The position numbers and the translations under genes are program-made. A stretch of 15,236 nt of DNA from Alphaproteobacteria bacterium UBA6149 (GTDB lineage: Bacteria > Pseudomonadota > Alphaproteobacteria > Rickettsiales > UBA998), in NCBI GenBank assembly GCA_002423155.1, contig DIUV01000014.1:1-15236 (forward strand), read 5' to 3'. The notes under the pieces are model-generated. The model had not been told where the DNA came from. It saw only the letters and a program-made list of their open reading frames with translations, and made no database searches. Each line of letters starts with the position of its first letter. Within the stretch, counting starts at the first letter, position 1. Below, piece by piece: positions 4,931-12,204 of this stretch.

Positions 4931-6283
4931 TCATTTATTCTCCAGTTTTGCTAGCATACTTAGGACATCTTTAGATGCTATTTCTACTCTTTCAATTTCG
5001 TGGAGAGCTTTGTCCATTTGACCGTTGTTGAAATATTTTACAGCCTGAATTCCGTGCTCATGTACTAATTTGTGTGGATCAATCAGTTTTTGGAACACTG
5101 GATCATTTTTGTATTTAGGATCTTCTACTTGGTCATACCATTTGCCAAGTCGGCAAGTGTGATGATTAGAAAGCTCTTCAGCTTTTAAACCCTCGCGACC
5201 TATAATCATATTTGCAAGGCGCTTTTTCCACAATACATGGTCGGATTGCGCGAGTTTAACCACTTTATCTGGCACGTTCAGTTCTGCCAGCTTGCTAATT
5301 TGTGTGCTAATTAGTTTCTCTACTATATCCATCGCGCTGACAATTTTCTCAATACCTTCAACACTTTTGCTGCTACTGGTTGCAATCATAGTGATGCCTT
5401 TAGCTATTTCTTGCGAGGCTTGTCCTTGTTCGGTAAGTGTACTGGAAATATCTGCCGTGTTGTGAGTTACCTCGTTAATACGTTGATGGATTTCCTCCAT
5501 TTGCACGCCAACTTCGTTGATGGCTGCCTGACCTTCCTCTACTGCTGCCGCACTGTCTTGCATGGATTTCAAGACTGTTTTCACTTCGCTTTGTAGCTCT
5601 GTAATAATGGTGTTTATTTCATCGGTTGATGTTTTGGTCTGCGAAGCAAGGCTTTTTACTTCACCTGCCACCACAGCAAAACCTTTGCCCGCTTCGCCAG
5701 CTCGTGCAGCTTCAATTGTTGCATTGAGTGCAAGTAAGTTTGTCTGATCGGCTATTTTTTTAATGTCTCCTGATATTTTGCCAATGCGTTGAGAAAACTC
5801 AGCAAGAATGTTAACTTTCTTTACGGTGTCTTGAACTGACTCTGTAATATGGTTCATAGTTTGCACAGCCTTCGATGAAGCGGCTGAGCCAACATTGACT
5901 GCGGTTTCTGCATTTTGCGCTTGCTTAGAAATATTGCTGCCAAAACTGCTGATAGATTGTACCGTTGCAACCATTTCTTCCGCCGCCGCTGCAATAGTTT
6001 GCGATTCATAATCCACTTTTTTAAGGTTTGAAAGCATCTGTGCGGAGAAAATGGCGGTTTCATTTGCCTGAATAGATAAATTCACCACACGGCTCATTTC
6101 CTCTTGAGTATTGTTTGAAAGTTTCATGGCAATTCTACGGACTGCCTTTGACAATTCGTCTTCCCCTTGTGGCAGTATAGTGTAATCGCCTTCCCATATT
6201 AAGTCTAGGCAGCGTATCAAATTCGCATCCCTTTCTGAGGATGAGTAGGAAATATCAACCAATTGTGTCGCTGCCTTATTCAT
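4931..6283 (-). CDS. Soluble methyl-accepting chemoreceptor with C-terminal CZB domain
   Basis: The 450-residue protein has no membrane segment or signal peptide, so it should be cytoplasmic. Residues about 1-85 are a short N-terminal part with a HAMP-like LIRCLDLIWEGDYTILPQGED. About 90-320 is the coiled-coil signalling domain with the conserved tip (IADQTNLLALNATIEAARAGEAGKGFAVVAGEVKSLA) that contacts CheA and CheW. About 345-450 is a CZB domain with the expected zinc ligands: SDHVLW (His349), HHTCRLGKWY (Cys377) and VHEH (His408 or His410). CZB domains sense zinc or oxidants such as hypochlorous acid. ATG 6283 has an AGGA site. An ATG five codons earlier has none. No other chemotaxis gene is present in the window. 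Confidence 0.93.
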   Translation of the reverse strand: MNKAATQLVDISYSSSERDANLIRCLDLIWEGDYTILPQGEDELSKAVRRIAMKLSNNTQEEMSRVVNLSIQANETAIFSAQMLSNLKKVDYESQTIAAAAEEMVATVQSISSFGSNISKQAQNAETAVNVGSAASSKAVQTMNHITESVQDTVKKVNILAEFSQRIGKISGDIKKIADQTNLLALNATIEAARAGEAGKGFAVVAGEVKSLASQTKTSTDEINTIITELQSEVKTVLKSMQDSAAAVEEGQAAINEVGVQMEEIHQRINEVTHNTADISSTLTEQGQASQEIAKGITMIATSSSKSVEGIEKIVSAMDIVEKLISTQISKLAELNVPDKVVKLAQSDHVLWKKRLANMIIGREGLKAEELSNHHTCRLGKWYDQVEDPKYKNDPVFQKLIDPHKLVHEHGIQAVKYFNNGQMDKALHEIERVEIASKDVLSMLAKLENK

Positions 6284-6318
6284 TATGAATTCCTGCATTT
6301 AGAGTTTGTATCTTAGTA

Positions 6319-6347
6319 ATGATATTGTGTTGTAATATTATTGACAA
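6319..6347 (-). promoter_or_regulatory. Sigma-70-type promoter for the chemoreceptor gene
   Basis: On the minus strand, TTGTCA (6347-6342) is followed by a 17-base spacer and TATCAT (6324-6319). This would start transcription about 30 bases before ATG 6283, which favours that start over the ATG at 6298. Both hexamers match the consensus at five of six positions. Confidence 0.6.
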
Positions 6348-6449
6348 ATAATTTTTATATGTCTGTGTAGGCTCAGATACTTATTAATAAGTTAGAATTT
6401 ACTTGGCATTTATAAGTATTAAGTGCTGCATAACTTAAATACTTTTTTT

Positions 6450-6491
6450 GTTATACTATGTCATAGTATTAGAAAGCAAGCTTACGTAAGC
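6450..6491 (+). promoter_or_regulatory. Extended -10 promoter with two operator-like dyads upstream of surE
   Basis: An extended -10 (TG, one base, TATACT at 6452-6457) has no convincing -35. It overlaps a perfect dyad at 6453-6469 (ATACTATG, T, CATAGTAT). A second perfect 12-bp palindrome, GCTTACGTAAGC, follows at 6480-6491, and another TATACT lies at 6494-6499. This is the sort of layout used by a dimeric repressor, but no regulator gene is next to it. The stretch 6299-6591 holds no gene otherwise. Confidence 0.35.
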
Positions 6492-6591
6492 ATTATACTA
6501 GACAAATAAACAAATAGTTGTAAAAACAAGCTTTCTTAATCCAAATAAAAGCTTGCCCTCTATGTTGCAAATTCCTAGCAGTCTTTCGTCG

Positions 6592-7362
6592 ATGCGTATT
6601 TTAGTCACTAATGATGATGGTATTCATGCGGATGGATTAAAAGTGCTCACGCGAGTAGCGCGGCATTTTTCGGATGATGTTTGGGTGGTGGCGCCGGAAG
6701 TGGAGCAAAGCGGAGCTGGGCATTCGCTAACTTTGCACCAGCCTTTGCGCGTGCGGCGTGCAGCACCGCGGCGTTATGCGGTGAATGGGACGCCCACCGA
6801 TTGTGTATTGCTGGCGACCAAGGAAATAATACCCCAGAAAAAACCGGTAGATTTAGTTTTGTCGGGCGTTAATCGAGGTATGAATGTGGCGGAGGATGTG
6901 ACTTATTCGGGCACGTTGGCTGCGGCGATGGAAGCTACTTTGCTGGATATTCCTGCCATTGGTTTTAGTTTGGCAACCAAAGAGCGCGAAATTGTGCATT
7001 GGGAAACTGCGGAACATTTTGCAGTAAAAGTAATTGAACAATTGCAGGGGCTGATTATGCCCAAGGGTAATTTTCTCTCAGTTAATTTTCCTCATTGTGG
7101 GATTGCGGAAGCTAAAGAAATTCGCGTGGCTCCCCAAGGGCGGCGCAAAATTGCTGAAAAAATGGAAGCACGCTTAGACCCCAAAGGACGACCCTATTTT
7201 TGGATTGGCGGCGGCGGTTTTGCCGAGATAGATGATGTGGCGGGTTCGGATCATGAATGGTTGAAAAATAATCATGTTACGATTACTCCTTTGAATATGG
7301 ATTTAACCAATCATAATTTAATTGGTTTGTTGGAACAGCGTGTTGCGGACTTTACGCGATAG
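6592..7362 (+). CDS. surE: 5'/3'-nucleotidase SurE
   Basis: SurE is a metal-dependent phosphatase of nucleoside monophosphates linked to stationary-phase survival. The 256-residue product shows the family motifs: RILVTNDDGIHADGL with metal ligands Asp8 and Asp9, VAPEVEQSGAGHSLTL, VNGTPTDCVLLA and LSGVNRGMNVAEDVTYSGTLAAAMEA. ATG 6592 matches the usual SurE N-terminus. In-frame ATG 6562 would add ten residues, and neither has a clear ribosome site. In many proteobacteria surE lies with pcm or serS. Here it is followed, after a 103-base gap, by bioF, so an operon is possible but not shown. Confidence 0.93.
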   Translation: MRILVTNDDGIHADGLKVLTRVARHFSDDVWVVAPEVEQSGAGHSLTLHQPLRVRRAAPRRYAVNGTPTDCVLLATKEIIPQKKPVDLVLSGVNRGMNVAEDVTYSGTLAAAMEATLLDIPAIGFSLATKEREIVHWETAEHFAVKVIEQLQGLIMPKGNFLSVNFPHCGIAEAKEIRVAPQGRRKIAEKMEARLDPKGRPYFWIGGGGFAEIDDVAGSDHEWLKNNHVTITPLNMDLTNHNLIGLLEQRVADFTR

Positions 7363-7465
7363 GTTCTCGGGTTTAATTCTGGCGAACTCAGTGCGTGATT
7401 TTTATCTGAACAGTTTAAGCAGAAAGCTCTTGCTTGATTGGTATTTGTAAAATAAGCGTATAAAA

Positions 7466-8602
7466 ATGCCCCCCTTAAAAACCATCTTGCAGGAAAAGCT
7501 TTTAAAAATAGACATATCTCGGCGGCGGACTCTTTCGGTCAATGCGCTGGAGGTTGGGGGGGTGGTTTGTCGCGAGGGGAAAAAATTTGTTTCTTTTGCG
7601 AGTAATGATTATCTTGGGCTGGCGCAGCATCCACAGGTGAGGGCGGCGGCGCAGGCGGCGGTGCAGCAATATGGCGCAGGTGCTGGGGCTTCGCGGTTAG
7701 TTACGGGGAATCATCCGTTATATGTTGAGCTGGAAAGATTGTTGGCACAATATCAACAAACGGAGAAAGCCTGTGTTTTTGGTAGTGGGTATTTGGCTAA
7801 TATTGGCGTGATTCCTGCTTTGGTGGGGCTTGGGGATTTGATTATTGCGGATCGGCTGGCTCATGCTTGTTTGTTGGATGGAGCCATTTTGTCGGGGGCA
7901 AAATTATTGCGGTTTGCGCATAATGATGTGGAAAATTGTGCTAATTTGTTGAAGCTGAACCGCGCTAAATATAAAAATTGTTTATTAATTACGGAAACGA
8001 TTTTTAGTATGGATGGAGATGCCGCCCCCTTAGTTGCGCTCCAACAAATCGCACAAGAATATGATGCTTGGCTGATGAGTGATTCTGCCCATGCTCTTGC
8101 TGAACATTCATCAATTGCTAAACTTCCAAGCATTGATATAAATATGGGCACGTTATCCAAAGCTTTAGGAAGCTATGGGGGCTATATTGCTGGTTCGGCG
8201 GAATTGATTGAGTGGTTGCAAAATACTGCGCGGAGCCTGATTTATACTACTGCGCTGCCACCTGCGAATATTGCTGCGGCAATTGCGAGTTTGAAAATTA
8301 TCAAAGCACAACCAGAAATCTTGCAAAAACCGCTGGATAATGCTCGGTTATTCTGTGCGGCTGCTTTGTTGCCAGCGCCCCAATCCCCGATTGTGCCCCT
8401 TATTATTGGGAGTGATGCTGCTGCGCTTGCTGCCCAAAAAATGCTGGAAAACGAAAATTTTCTTGTGCCCGCTATTCGCCCCCCTACGGTTCCGGCTAAT
8501 ACTGCTCGCCTACGGTTGACTTTTTCCGCTCTGCATTGTGAGTCCGATATATTGCGGCTTGCCAAGCTATGCTCCAAACGCATAACAAGCATGATGAACT
8601 AG
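7466..8602 (+). CDS. bioF: 8-amino-7-oxononanoate synthase (biotin synthesis)
   Basis: BioF is a PLP enzyme that condenses pimeloyl thioester with L-alanine in biotin synthesis. The 378-residue product belongs to the alpha-oxoamine synthase family: FASNDYLGLAQHPQV at about 44-58, GAGASRLVTGNHPLYVELE, the cofactor-stacking His133 in DRLAHACLLDG, the DSAHA motif (Asp206, His209) and the PLP lysine in GTLSKALGSYGG (Lys232). The segment RSLIYTTALPPA fits BioF better than ALA synthase or glycine C-acetyltransferase. The motif after DSAH is ALAE rather than the usual Gly-containing loop, a small oddity. No other biotin gene is in the window. The ribosome site before ATG 7466 is weak. Confidence 0.9.
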   Translation: MPPLKTILQEKLLKIDISRRRTLSVNALEVGGVVCREGKKFVSFASNDYLGLAQHPQVRAAAQAAVQQYGAGAGASRLVTGNHPLYVELERLLAQYQQTEKACVFGSGYLANIGVIPALVGLGDLIIADRLAHACLLDGAILSGAKLLRFAHNDVENCANLLKLNRAKYKNCLLITETIFSMDGDAAPLVALQQIAQEYDAWLMSDSAHALAEHSSIAKLPSIDINMGTLSKALGSYGGYIAGSAELIEWLQNTARSLIYTTALPPANIAAAIASLKIIKAQPEILQKPLDNARLFCAAALLPAPQSPIVPLIIGSDAAALAAQKMLENENFLVPAIRPPTVPANTARLRLTFSALHCESDILRLAKLCSKRITSMMN

Positions 8603-8662
8603 CAGTTTTAAGCAAGGATTGATTGTGGCATATTCCTAGTTAATTAAACAGGAGTGAGGCTC

Positions 8663-8830
8663 ATGCGCACATTATTAATTCTAGCGGTTTCCGCTCTTAC
8701 ACTTTCAGCTTGCGTTTCTGGCAATCAACAAGCGCGTAACTGGGACGATTTGAAATATAACAGCCCAACTACTATGGTGGGTGCAACTAATGCGACTATG
8801 CTCGGAGTGCAATCTCTAGGCAATCGCTAA
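8663..8830 (+). CDS. Small lipoprotein, 55 residues, unknown function
   Basis: This short gene has a strong ribosome site (GGAG, 9 bases before ATG). The product begins MRTLLILAVSALTLSAC, a classic lipoprotein signal with lipobox LSAC and lipidated Cys17, followed by 38 residues rich in Asn, Thr and Gly (including NWDDLKYNSPTTMVGATN). It should be an anchored periplasmic or outer-membrane-associated lipoprotein. I do not recognise a family. It is an independent small gene between bioF and grxD and does not overlap either. Confidence 0.75.
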   Translation: MRTLLILAVSALTLSACVSGNQQARNWDDLKYNSPTTMVGATNATMLGVQSLGNR

Positions 8831-8868
8831 TTAACTACAATAAAATTTATTTAACTAAAAATAAGTAT

Positions 8869-8950
8869 TGTGTTCCCTGAAGGAAAAGAATAATTTCATT
8901 TGAGAAAAAACAATGGCAACGCTACATTTTTTGCGCACCAAGGGAACACA
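8869..8950 (+). promoter_or_regulatory. Inverted repeat that could mask the grxD ribosome site
   Basis: TGTGTTCCCT (8869-8878) is the exact reverse complement of AGGGAACACA (8941-8950). The right arm contains the AGGGA that is the best ribosome site for ATG 8955. If transcription starts before 8869, a 10-bp stem could hide that site. A structural role is inference, and the 62-base loop makes it modest evidence. Confidence 0.3.
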
Positions 8951-8954
8951 TCCA

Positions 8955-9293
8955 ATGACTCATAGTAATCCTATTTTTGACCGTATTCGTAACGATATCA
9001 ACACTCATGATGTTGTGTTATACATGAAGGGGACTAAAAAATTGCCCCAATGCGGTTTTTCTTCCGTAATCGCCAGTATTTTTGAGCGTATGGGCGTTGA
9101 TGTTTATGACGTGAACGTACTTATGGATGCAGAAATCCGCCAAGGAATCAAAGATTTTTCTGATTGGCCAACCATTCCACAGCTTTACATCAAGGGTGAG
9201 TTTATTGGTGGGTGTGATATTGTTCGGGAAATGTACGAAACTGGCGAATTAGAAGCCTTGTTGCAAGAAAAAGGCGTGGCACATGCTGCCTAG
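8955..9293 (+). CDS. grxD: Monothiol glutaredoxin, Grx4 type
   Basis: Grx4-type monothiol glutaredoxins bind a glutathione-ligated [2Fe-2S] cluster and take part in iron-sulfur cluster delivery and iron regulation. The 112-residue product has the CGFS active site (Cys33 in LPQCGFSSV), KGT glutathione-binding residues at 25-27, WPTIPQLYIKGEFIGGCDI and the C-terminal EMYETGELEALL. Length is normal. ATG 8955 gives the usual N-terminus (NPIFDRIRNDINTHDVVLYMKGT). The upstream ATG at 8913 would add 14 residues and has a poorer site. In alphaproteobacteria this gene often follows bolA, but here the neighbour is a small lipoprotein gene. Confidence 0.95.
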   Translation: MTHSNPIFDRIRNDINTHDVVLYMKGTKKLPQCGFSSVIASIFERMGVDVYDVNVLMDAEIRQGIKDFSDWPTIPQLYIKGEFIGGCDIVREMYETGELEALLQEKGVAHAA

Positions 9294-9335
9294 TTGGTTG
9301 TTCAATTTCAGAAATATTTGATGATTGGGTGCATC

Positions 9336-9716
9336 CTACACTACAGTACTATTAATAACAGAATACATGTTGATGTATAATGTATCTTCATAATCAATAT
9401 ATCCATCGTCATACCGCTGAAGAGCGGTATCCATGCCAAACCATTGGCTTATAGGCTAGTTGATAGACATGGATCCCGCCCTGCGGCGGGATGACGATAA
9501 GACCTCTGCATAATGCTACTGCTCTGGACTTCTAAGTGCTAACTCATTGAAAAATAATACTCATGTACTGATGTACACTCCGTTTATTTTTCAATGAGTT
9601 AGCACTTATAAGCCTCAGCGCAGCGCATTATGCAGAGGTCTTACGATGGATATTTCATTTGTATAATGCATTGTTATTTAATATAAAAAACCCTTATTAA
9701 CAGTGCTGTCGTGTAG
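9336..9716. repeat. Palindromic repeat family B, copy 1, interrupted
   Basis: The outer inverted ends, 9336-9358 (CTACACTACAGTACTATTAA...) and 9694-9716, match each other and the ends of copy 2 at 14052-14282. Without the nested 146-bp insert and its 3-bp duplication this copy is 232 bp, against 231 bp for copy 2. The core has two local hairpins, ATACCGCT-GAAG-AGCGGTAT and ATCCCGCC-CTGC-GGCGGGAT, around a conserved CCAAACCATTGGCTTA spacer. It has no coding content. It occupies most of the 499-base gap 9294-9792, where I see no convincing gene. Confidence 0.88.
9498..9643. mobile_element. Nested 146-bp palindromic element (MITE-like)
   Basis: Perfect 19-bp ends (TAAGACCTCTGCATAATGC at 9498-9516, inverted at 9625-9643) flank an inner perfect 24-bp inverted repeat (9534-9557 with 9584-9607) around a 26-base centre. 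The bases CGA stand directly before and after it (9495-9497 and 9644-9646). The uninterrupted repeat elsewhere in the window has a single CGA at this place, so this is a clean insertion with a 3-bp target duplication. It is too short for a transposase and was presumably moved in trans. Confidence 0.85.
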
Positions 9717-9792
9717 AGTGGAAAAATTAAAATGAATAATTTATCAAATAACCTTAAATTGGGATGGGCTAATTCCTATAAATAGAAACTTT

Positions 9793-10731
9793 ATGTTATT
9801 AAAAACATCCCCCAAAAAAGAAACTATTCTGATTATAAAGCACGGCGCGTTGGGTGATGTAATCTTGGCAACGGGTGCATTTGCGGCTATTCGTGCTCAT
9901 CATCTGGATGCGCATATTGTGCTACTCTCTTCCCCTCCTTATAGCAAAATGCTAAGTGCGGCACCCTGGTTTGATGAAATATGGACCGACCAGCGAGCGC
10001 CTTGGTGGAATGTTTTGGCTAGTTGGAAGATTTTTCAATTACTGCGTCGTTATAAATTTCAGCGCGTTTATGATTTGCAAACTTCTCGCCGCAGTAGTTT
10101 TTATTTTAATTTTTTGCGTAATCCCAAGCCAGAATTTTCAGGTATTGTGCATGGTTCCACCTTGTGCCAAACCAACCCAGCACGCAACAAAATGCCTACG
10201 CAAGATAGGCTTGCCGATCAACTGGCTATTGCCGGAATAAATAATCTACCTGCTTTGGATATTAATTGGTTAAAGGCAGATTATAAAATTCCTGCTACTC
10301 CTTATGCGGTTTTAATTGCTGGTAGTTCGGCGCATCGTTTGCAAAAACGCTGGCCGGCAAAAAATTTTATTGCGATTGGCAAATGGTTGCTGAGCGAAGG
10401 AATTCTGCCCGTATTAATTGGCAATCATGCGGAAAGCGCATTACTGGCACAAATTGCTGCCGCTTTGCCTGAAGCACTTAATTTATGTAATAAAACTTCA
10501 TTGGGAGAATTAACCACCATTTTGAGTGCCGCAAAATTCGCACTCGGCAATGATACCGGACCGATGCATCTTGCCGCCGCCGCAAATTGTCCCTCTATCG
10601 TATTATTTTCCAATGCATCCGACCCATATTTATATGCCCCAAAGGGCGAACATGTGCGCGTATTACAAAAAGATAATCTTGCGGATTTGTCGGTAGATGA
10701 GGTTAAAGATTTAATAAGATTAAACCTTTAA
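9793..10731 (+). CDS. Glycosyltransferase family 9 (heptosyltransferase-like)
   Basis: GT9 enzymes transfer ADP-heptose or related sugars to the LPS core on the cytoplasmic face of the inner membrane. The 312-residue GT-B protein has the N-terminal IIKHGALGDVILATGAFAAIR (acceptor side) and, in the C-terminal domain, AGSSAHRLQKRWPAKNFIAIGKWL, VLIGNHAES and the nucleotide-sugar motif LGNDTGPMHLAAAANCPSIVLF. It resembles WaaC/WaaF/WaaQ-type enzymes, but I cannot fix donor or acceptor. The gene begins 76 bases after the nested repeats and ends in a 12-base tail-to-tail overlap with the methyltransferase gene on the other strand. Confidence 0.9.
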   Translation: MLLKTSPKKETILIIKHGALGDVILATGAFAAIRAHHLDAHIVLLSSPPYSKMLSAAPWFDEIWTDQRAPWWNVLASWKIFQLLRRYKFQRVYDLQTSRRSSFYFNFLRNPKPEFSGIVHGSTLCQTNPARNKMPTQDRLADQLAIAGINNLPALDINWLKADYKIPATPYAVLIAGSSAHRLQKRWPAKNFIAIGKWLLSEGILPVLIGNHAESALLAQIAAALPEALNLCNKTSLGELTTILSAAKFALGNDTGPMHLAAAANCPSIVLFSNASDPYLYAPKGEHVRVLQKDNLADLSVDEVKDLIRLNL

Positions 10732-11436
10732 AATCTTTTTCTTTTTCAAAACGCGAACCAATAAAGCCAGCATTCCTCCCGCTAGTATAATGTAAAATAA
10801 TGGAGAGTTAGCGGTATCGCTCAATGGTTTGCCGTCTAAATAATGTTGATAGAGTATAATCGCTACTACCCAGCCTAACCAGCCAAAAAAAGTGGAATAA
10901 TCTTTGGCAATTACACGGGATAAATTAAATTGCATCCCCTCGGTGGCACTGTGTAGCTGGGAAAAATTCGGTATCCAACGCGGTACATCTTGACAATAAT
11001 CCTGATAGGCAGAGCCAAATTTTTCTAATAAATATGTTTCTTCGGCGTAAATAATGCATTGATAAATAAAACCAAATACTATCGAACCTACCAGCAATAA
11101 TAATGGGCTGCCTGCTACTAATAAAAGCCCCAATATAATCAATATATTGCCCACATAAAGCGGATTGCGGCAGACGCCAAAAATCCCCGAAGTTACCAGA
11201 TTCTCGGCATAAACTTTTTTATTCATGCCGCCGCGCTTAATATATGCCAGTCCAATTACTGCAGCACGCACCAATTGCCCGAGCATGGCTACGCCTAAGC
11301 CTAGACCTAGCCAACTAGCATGATAACCTGTTGATACTACGATAACACCCAGCACAAAAATGACGGGAAAAAGCTGGTTGCGATAACGAAAAAAAAAGTT
11401 TCCAATCGAAACCATTGGTTGGTTGTGAGGTTGCAT
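10720..11436 (-). CDS. Isoprenylcysteine carboxyl methyltransferase-family membrane protein
   Basis: The 238-residue polytopic membrane protein belongs to the ICMT/PEMT family of SAM-dependent methyltransferases. The cofactor region is seen in YAENLVTSGIFGVCRNPLYVGNILIILG (about 75-102) and AEETYLLEKFGSAYQDYCQDVPRWIP (about 133-158). Five or six hydrophobic helices are evident, including a pair at the C-terminus before a Lys-rich tail. Bacterial members methylate varied small or lipid substrates, and the substrate here is unknown. ATG 11436 with a GAAAGA site is preferred over an in-frame TTG five codons upstream. It is the last gene of an operon with the CmoA-like and FKBP-like genes, 31 bases after the former. 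Confidence 0.85.
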   Translation of the reverse strand: MQPHNQPMVSIGNFFFRYRNQLFPVIFVLGVIVVSTGYHASWLGLGLGVAMLGQLVRAAVIGLAYIKRGGMNKKVYAENLVTSGIFGVCRNPLYVGNILIILGLLLVAGSPLLLLVGSIVFGFIYQCIIYAEETYLLEKFGSAYQDYCQDVPRWIPNFSQLHSATEGMQFNLSRVIAKDYSTFFGWLGWVVAIILYQHYLDGKPLSDTANSPLFYIILAGGMLALLVRVLKKKKILKV

Positions 11437-11467
11437 TGTTTTATCTTTCAATCATTCTATATATCAA

Positions 11468-12196
11468 TTACTTAACGGCAATGATGCCGCAAAAATTATA
11501 CCATCTAAAGAAAACTTCCGAACTACGAAAGCCTGCTTGTTTTAATAACTCCAAATTTTCTTCTACTCGATAAGGTACTAATACATTTTCTAAAGCTTCA
11601 CGCTTACGGGTTATTTCTACTTCCGAATAACCGCTGCGGCGTTTGTGCTCATAATAATAATCAATAAAAAAGCGGTTCAGTAAAGAATCAGAAACTACCA
11701 ATTTTTCAATCAGAATCAAACAACCATTATGGTTCATGCCCTGACAAATGCGTTGTAATAAACGCTCGCGATATAGGGGGCGCATAAATTGCAAAGTTAG
11801 CAACATCGTAACCACCGAAGCGTTCTCAAAACTGCTACCTTCATTAACATCTTTGCATAATAGTTCCACTTCATGCTCGGCATTGGCTAATTTTAACTTA
11901 GCTTTTTCTAGCATTTCAGGTGAATTATCTAAGCCAATTAGTTTAACTCCGGGGCGTACTACTTGGTCTAATGCCAAAAGGGTGGTTCCGGTAGAGCAGC
12001 CAATATCGTATAAATTAGTGCCGCTTTCGGCAAAATCTGCTGCCATTTCGCAGGTCATCCGCTGCATTTCATTATAAAAAGGCACCGAGCGGGATACCAT
12101 ATCATCAAATACATTGGCGACTTTTTCATCAAAACGAAAATCGGATAATGCCGAATCTGGCAGTGTAAATACCTGGTCTTTGGTTTTTTCAGTCAT
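11468..12196 (-). CDS. cmoA: CmoA-like carboxy-S-adenosyl-L-methionine synthase
   Basis: CmoA converts SAM and prephenate to carboxy-SAM, the donor for 5-oxyacetylation of wobble uridine in tRNA. The 242-residue product aligns from end to end with E. coli CmoA by memory: FRFDEKVANVFDDMVSRSVPFY, LYDIGCSTGTTLL (SAM loop, about 62-74), IGLDNSPEMLEKAK, TLQFMRPLYRERLLQRICQGMNHNGCLILIEK, SGYSEVEITRKREALENV and the terminal WYNFCGIIAVK. Arg199, the residue said to hold the carboxyl group of carboxy-SAM, is present at the same number. The AGGAT ribosome site overlaps the stop of the upstream gene, 8 bases away. The usual neighbour cmoB is not in the window. Confidence 0.82.
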   Translation of the reverse strand: MTEKTKDQVFTLPDSALSDFRFDEKVANVFDDMVSRSVPFYNEMQRMTCEMAADFAESGTNLYDIGCSTGTTLLALDQVVRPGVKLIGLDNSPEMLEKAKLKLANAEHEVELLCKDVNEGSSFENASVVTMLLTLQFMRPLYRERLLQRICQGMNHNGCLILIEKLVVSDSLLNRFFIDYYYEHKRRSGYSEVEITRKREALENVLVPYRVEENLELLKQAGFRSSEVFFRWYNFCGIIAVK

Positions 12197-12204
12197 AATA
12201 TATC

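Noticed and set aside
4905..4945. Bidirectional terminator between doxX and the chemoreceptor gene
   Set aside because: The only stem (AATAAAT with ATTTATT) is seven AT pairs with a long loop, too weak to call.
8242..8592. 116-residue minus-strand open frame across bioF
   Set aside because: It is antisense to well-conserved BioF sequence, low in complexity and without a ribosome site. The minus-strand frame at 7861-8160 is rejected for the same reason.
9396..9490. Possible CRISPR-like array from repeated GC-rich units around 9396-9490 and 14125-14212
   Set aside because: There are only paired hairpins within each dispersed palindrome, with no regular spacers and no cas genes.
9732..9785. 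17-codon open frame just before the GT9 gene, possible leader peptide
   Set aside because: It has no ribosome site, no attenuator-like hairpin after it and no tell-tale codon run, so there is nothing to set it apart from chance.
11748..12077. 109-residue plus-strand open frame within cmoA
   Set aside because: It is the antisense shadow of conserved CmoA sequence and resembles no family.
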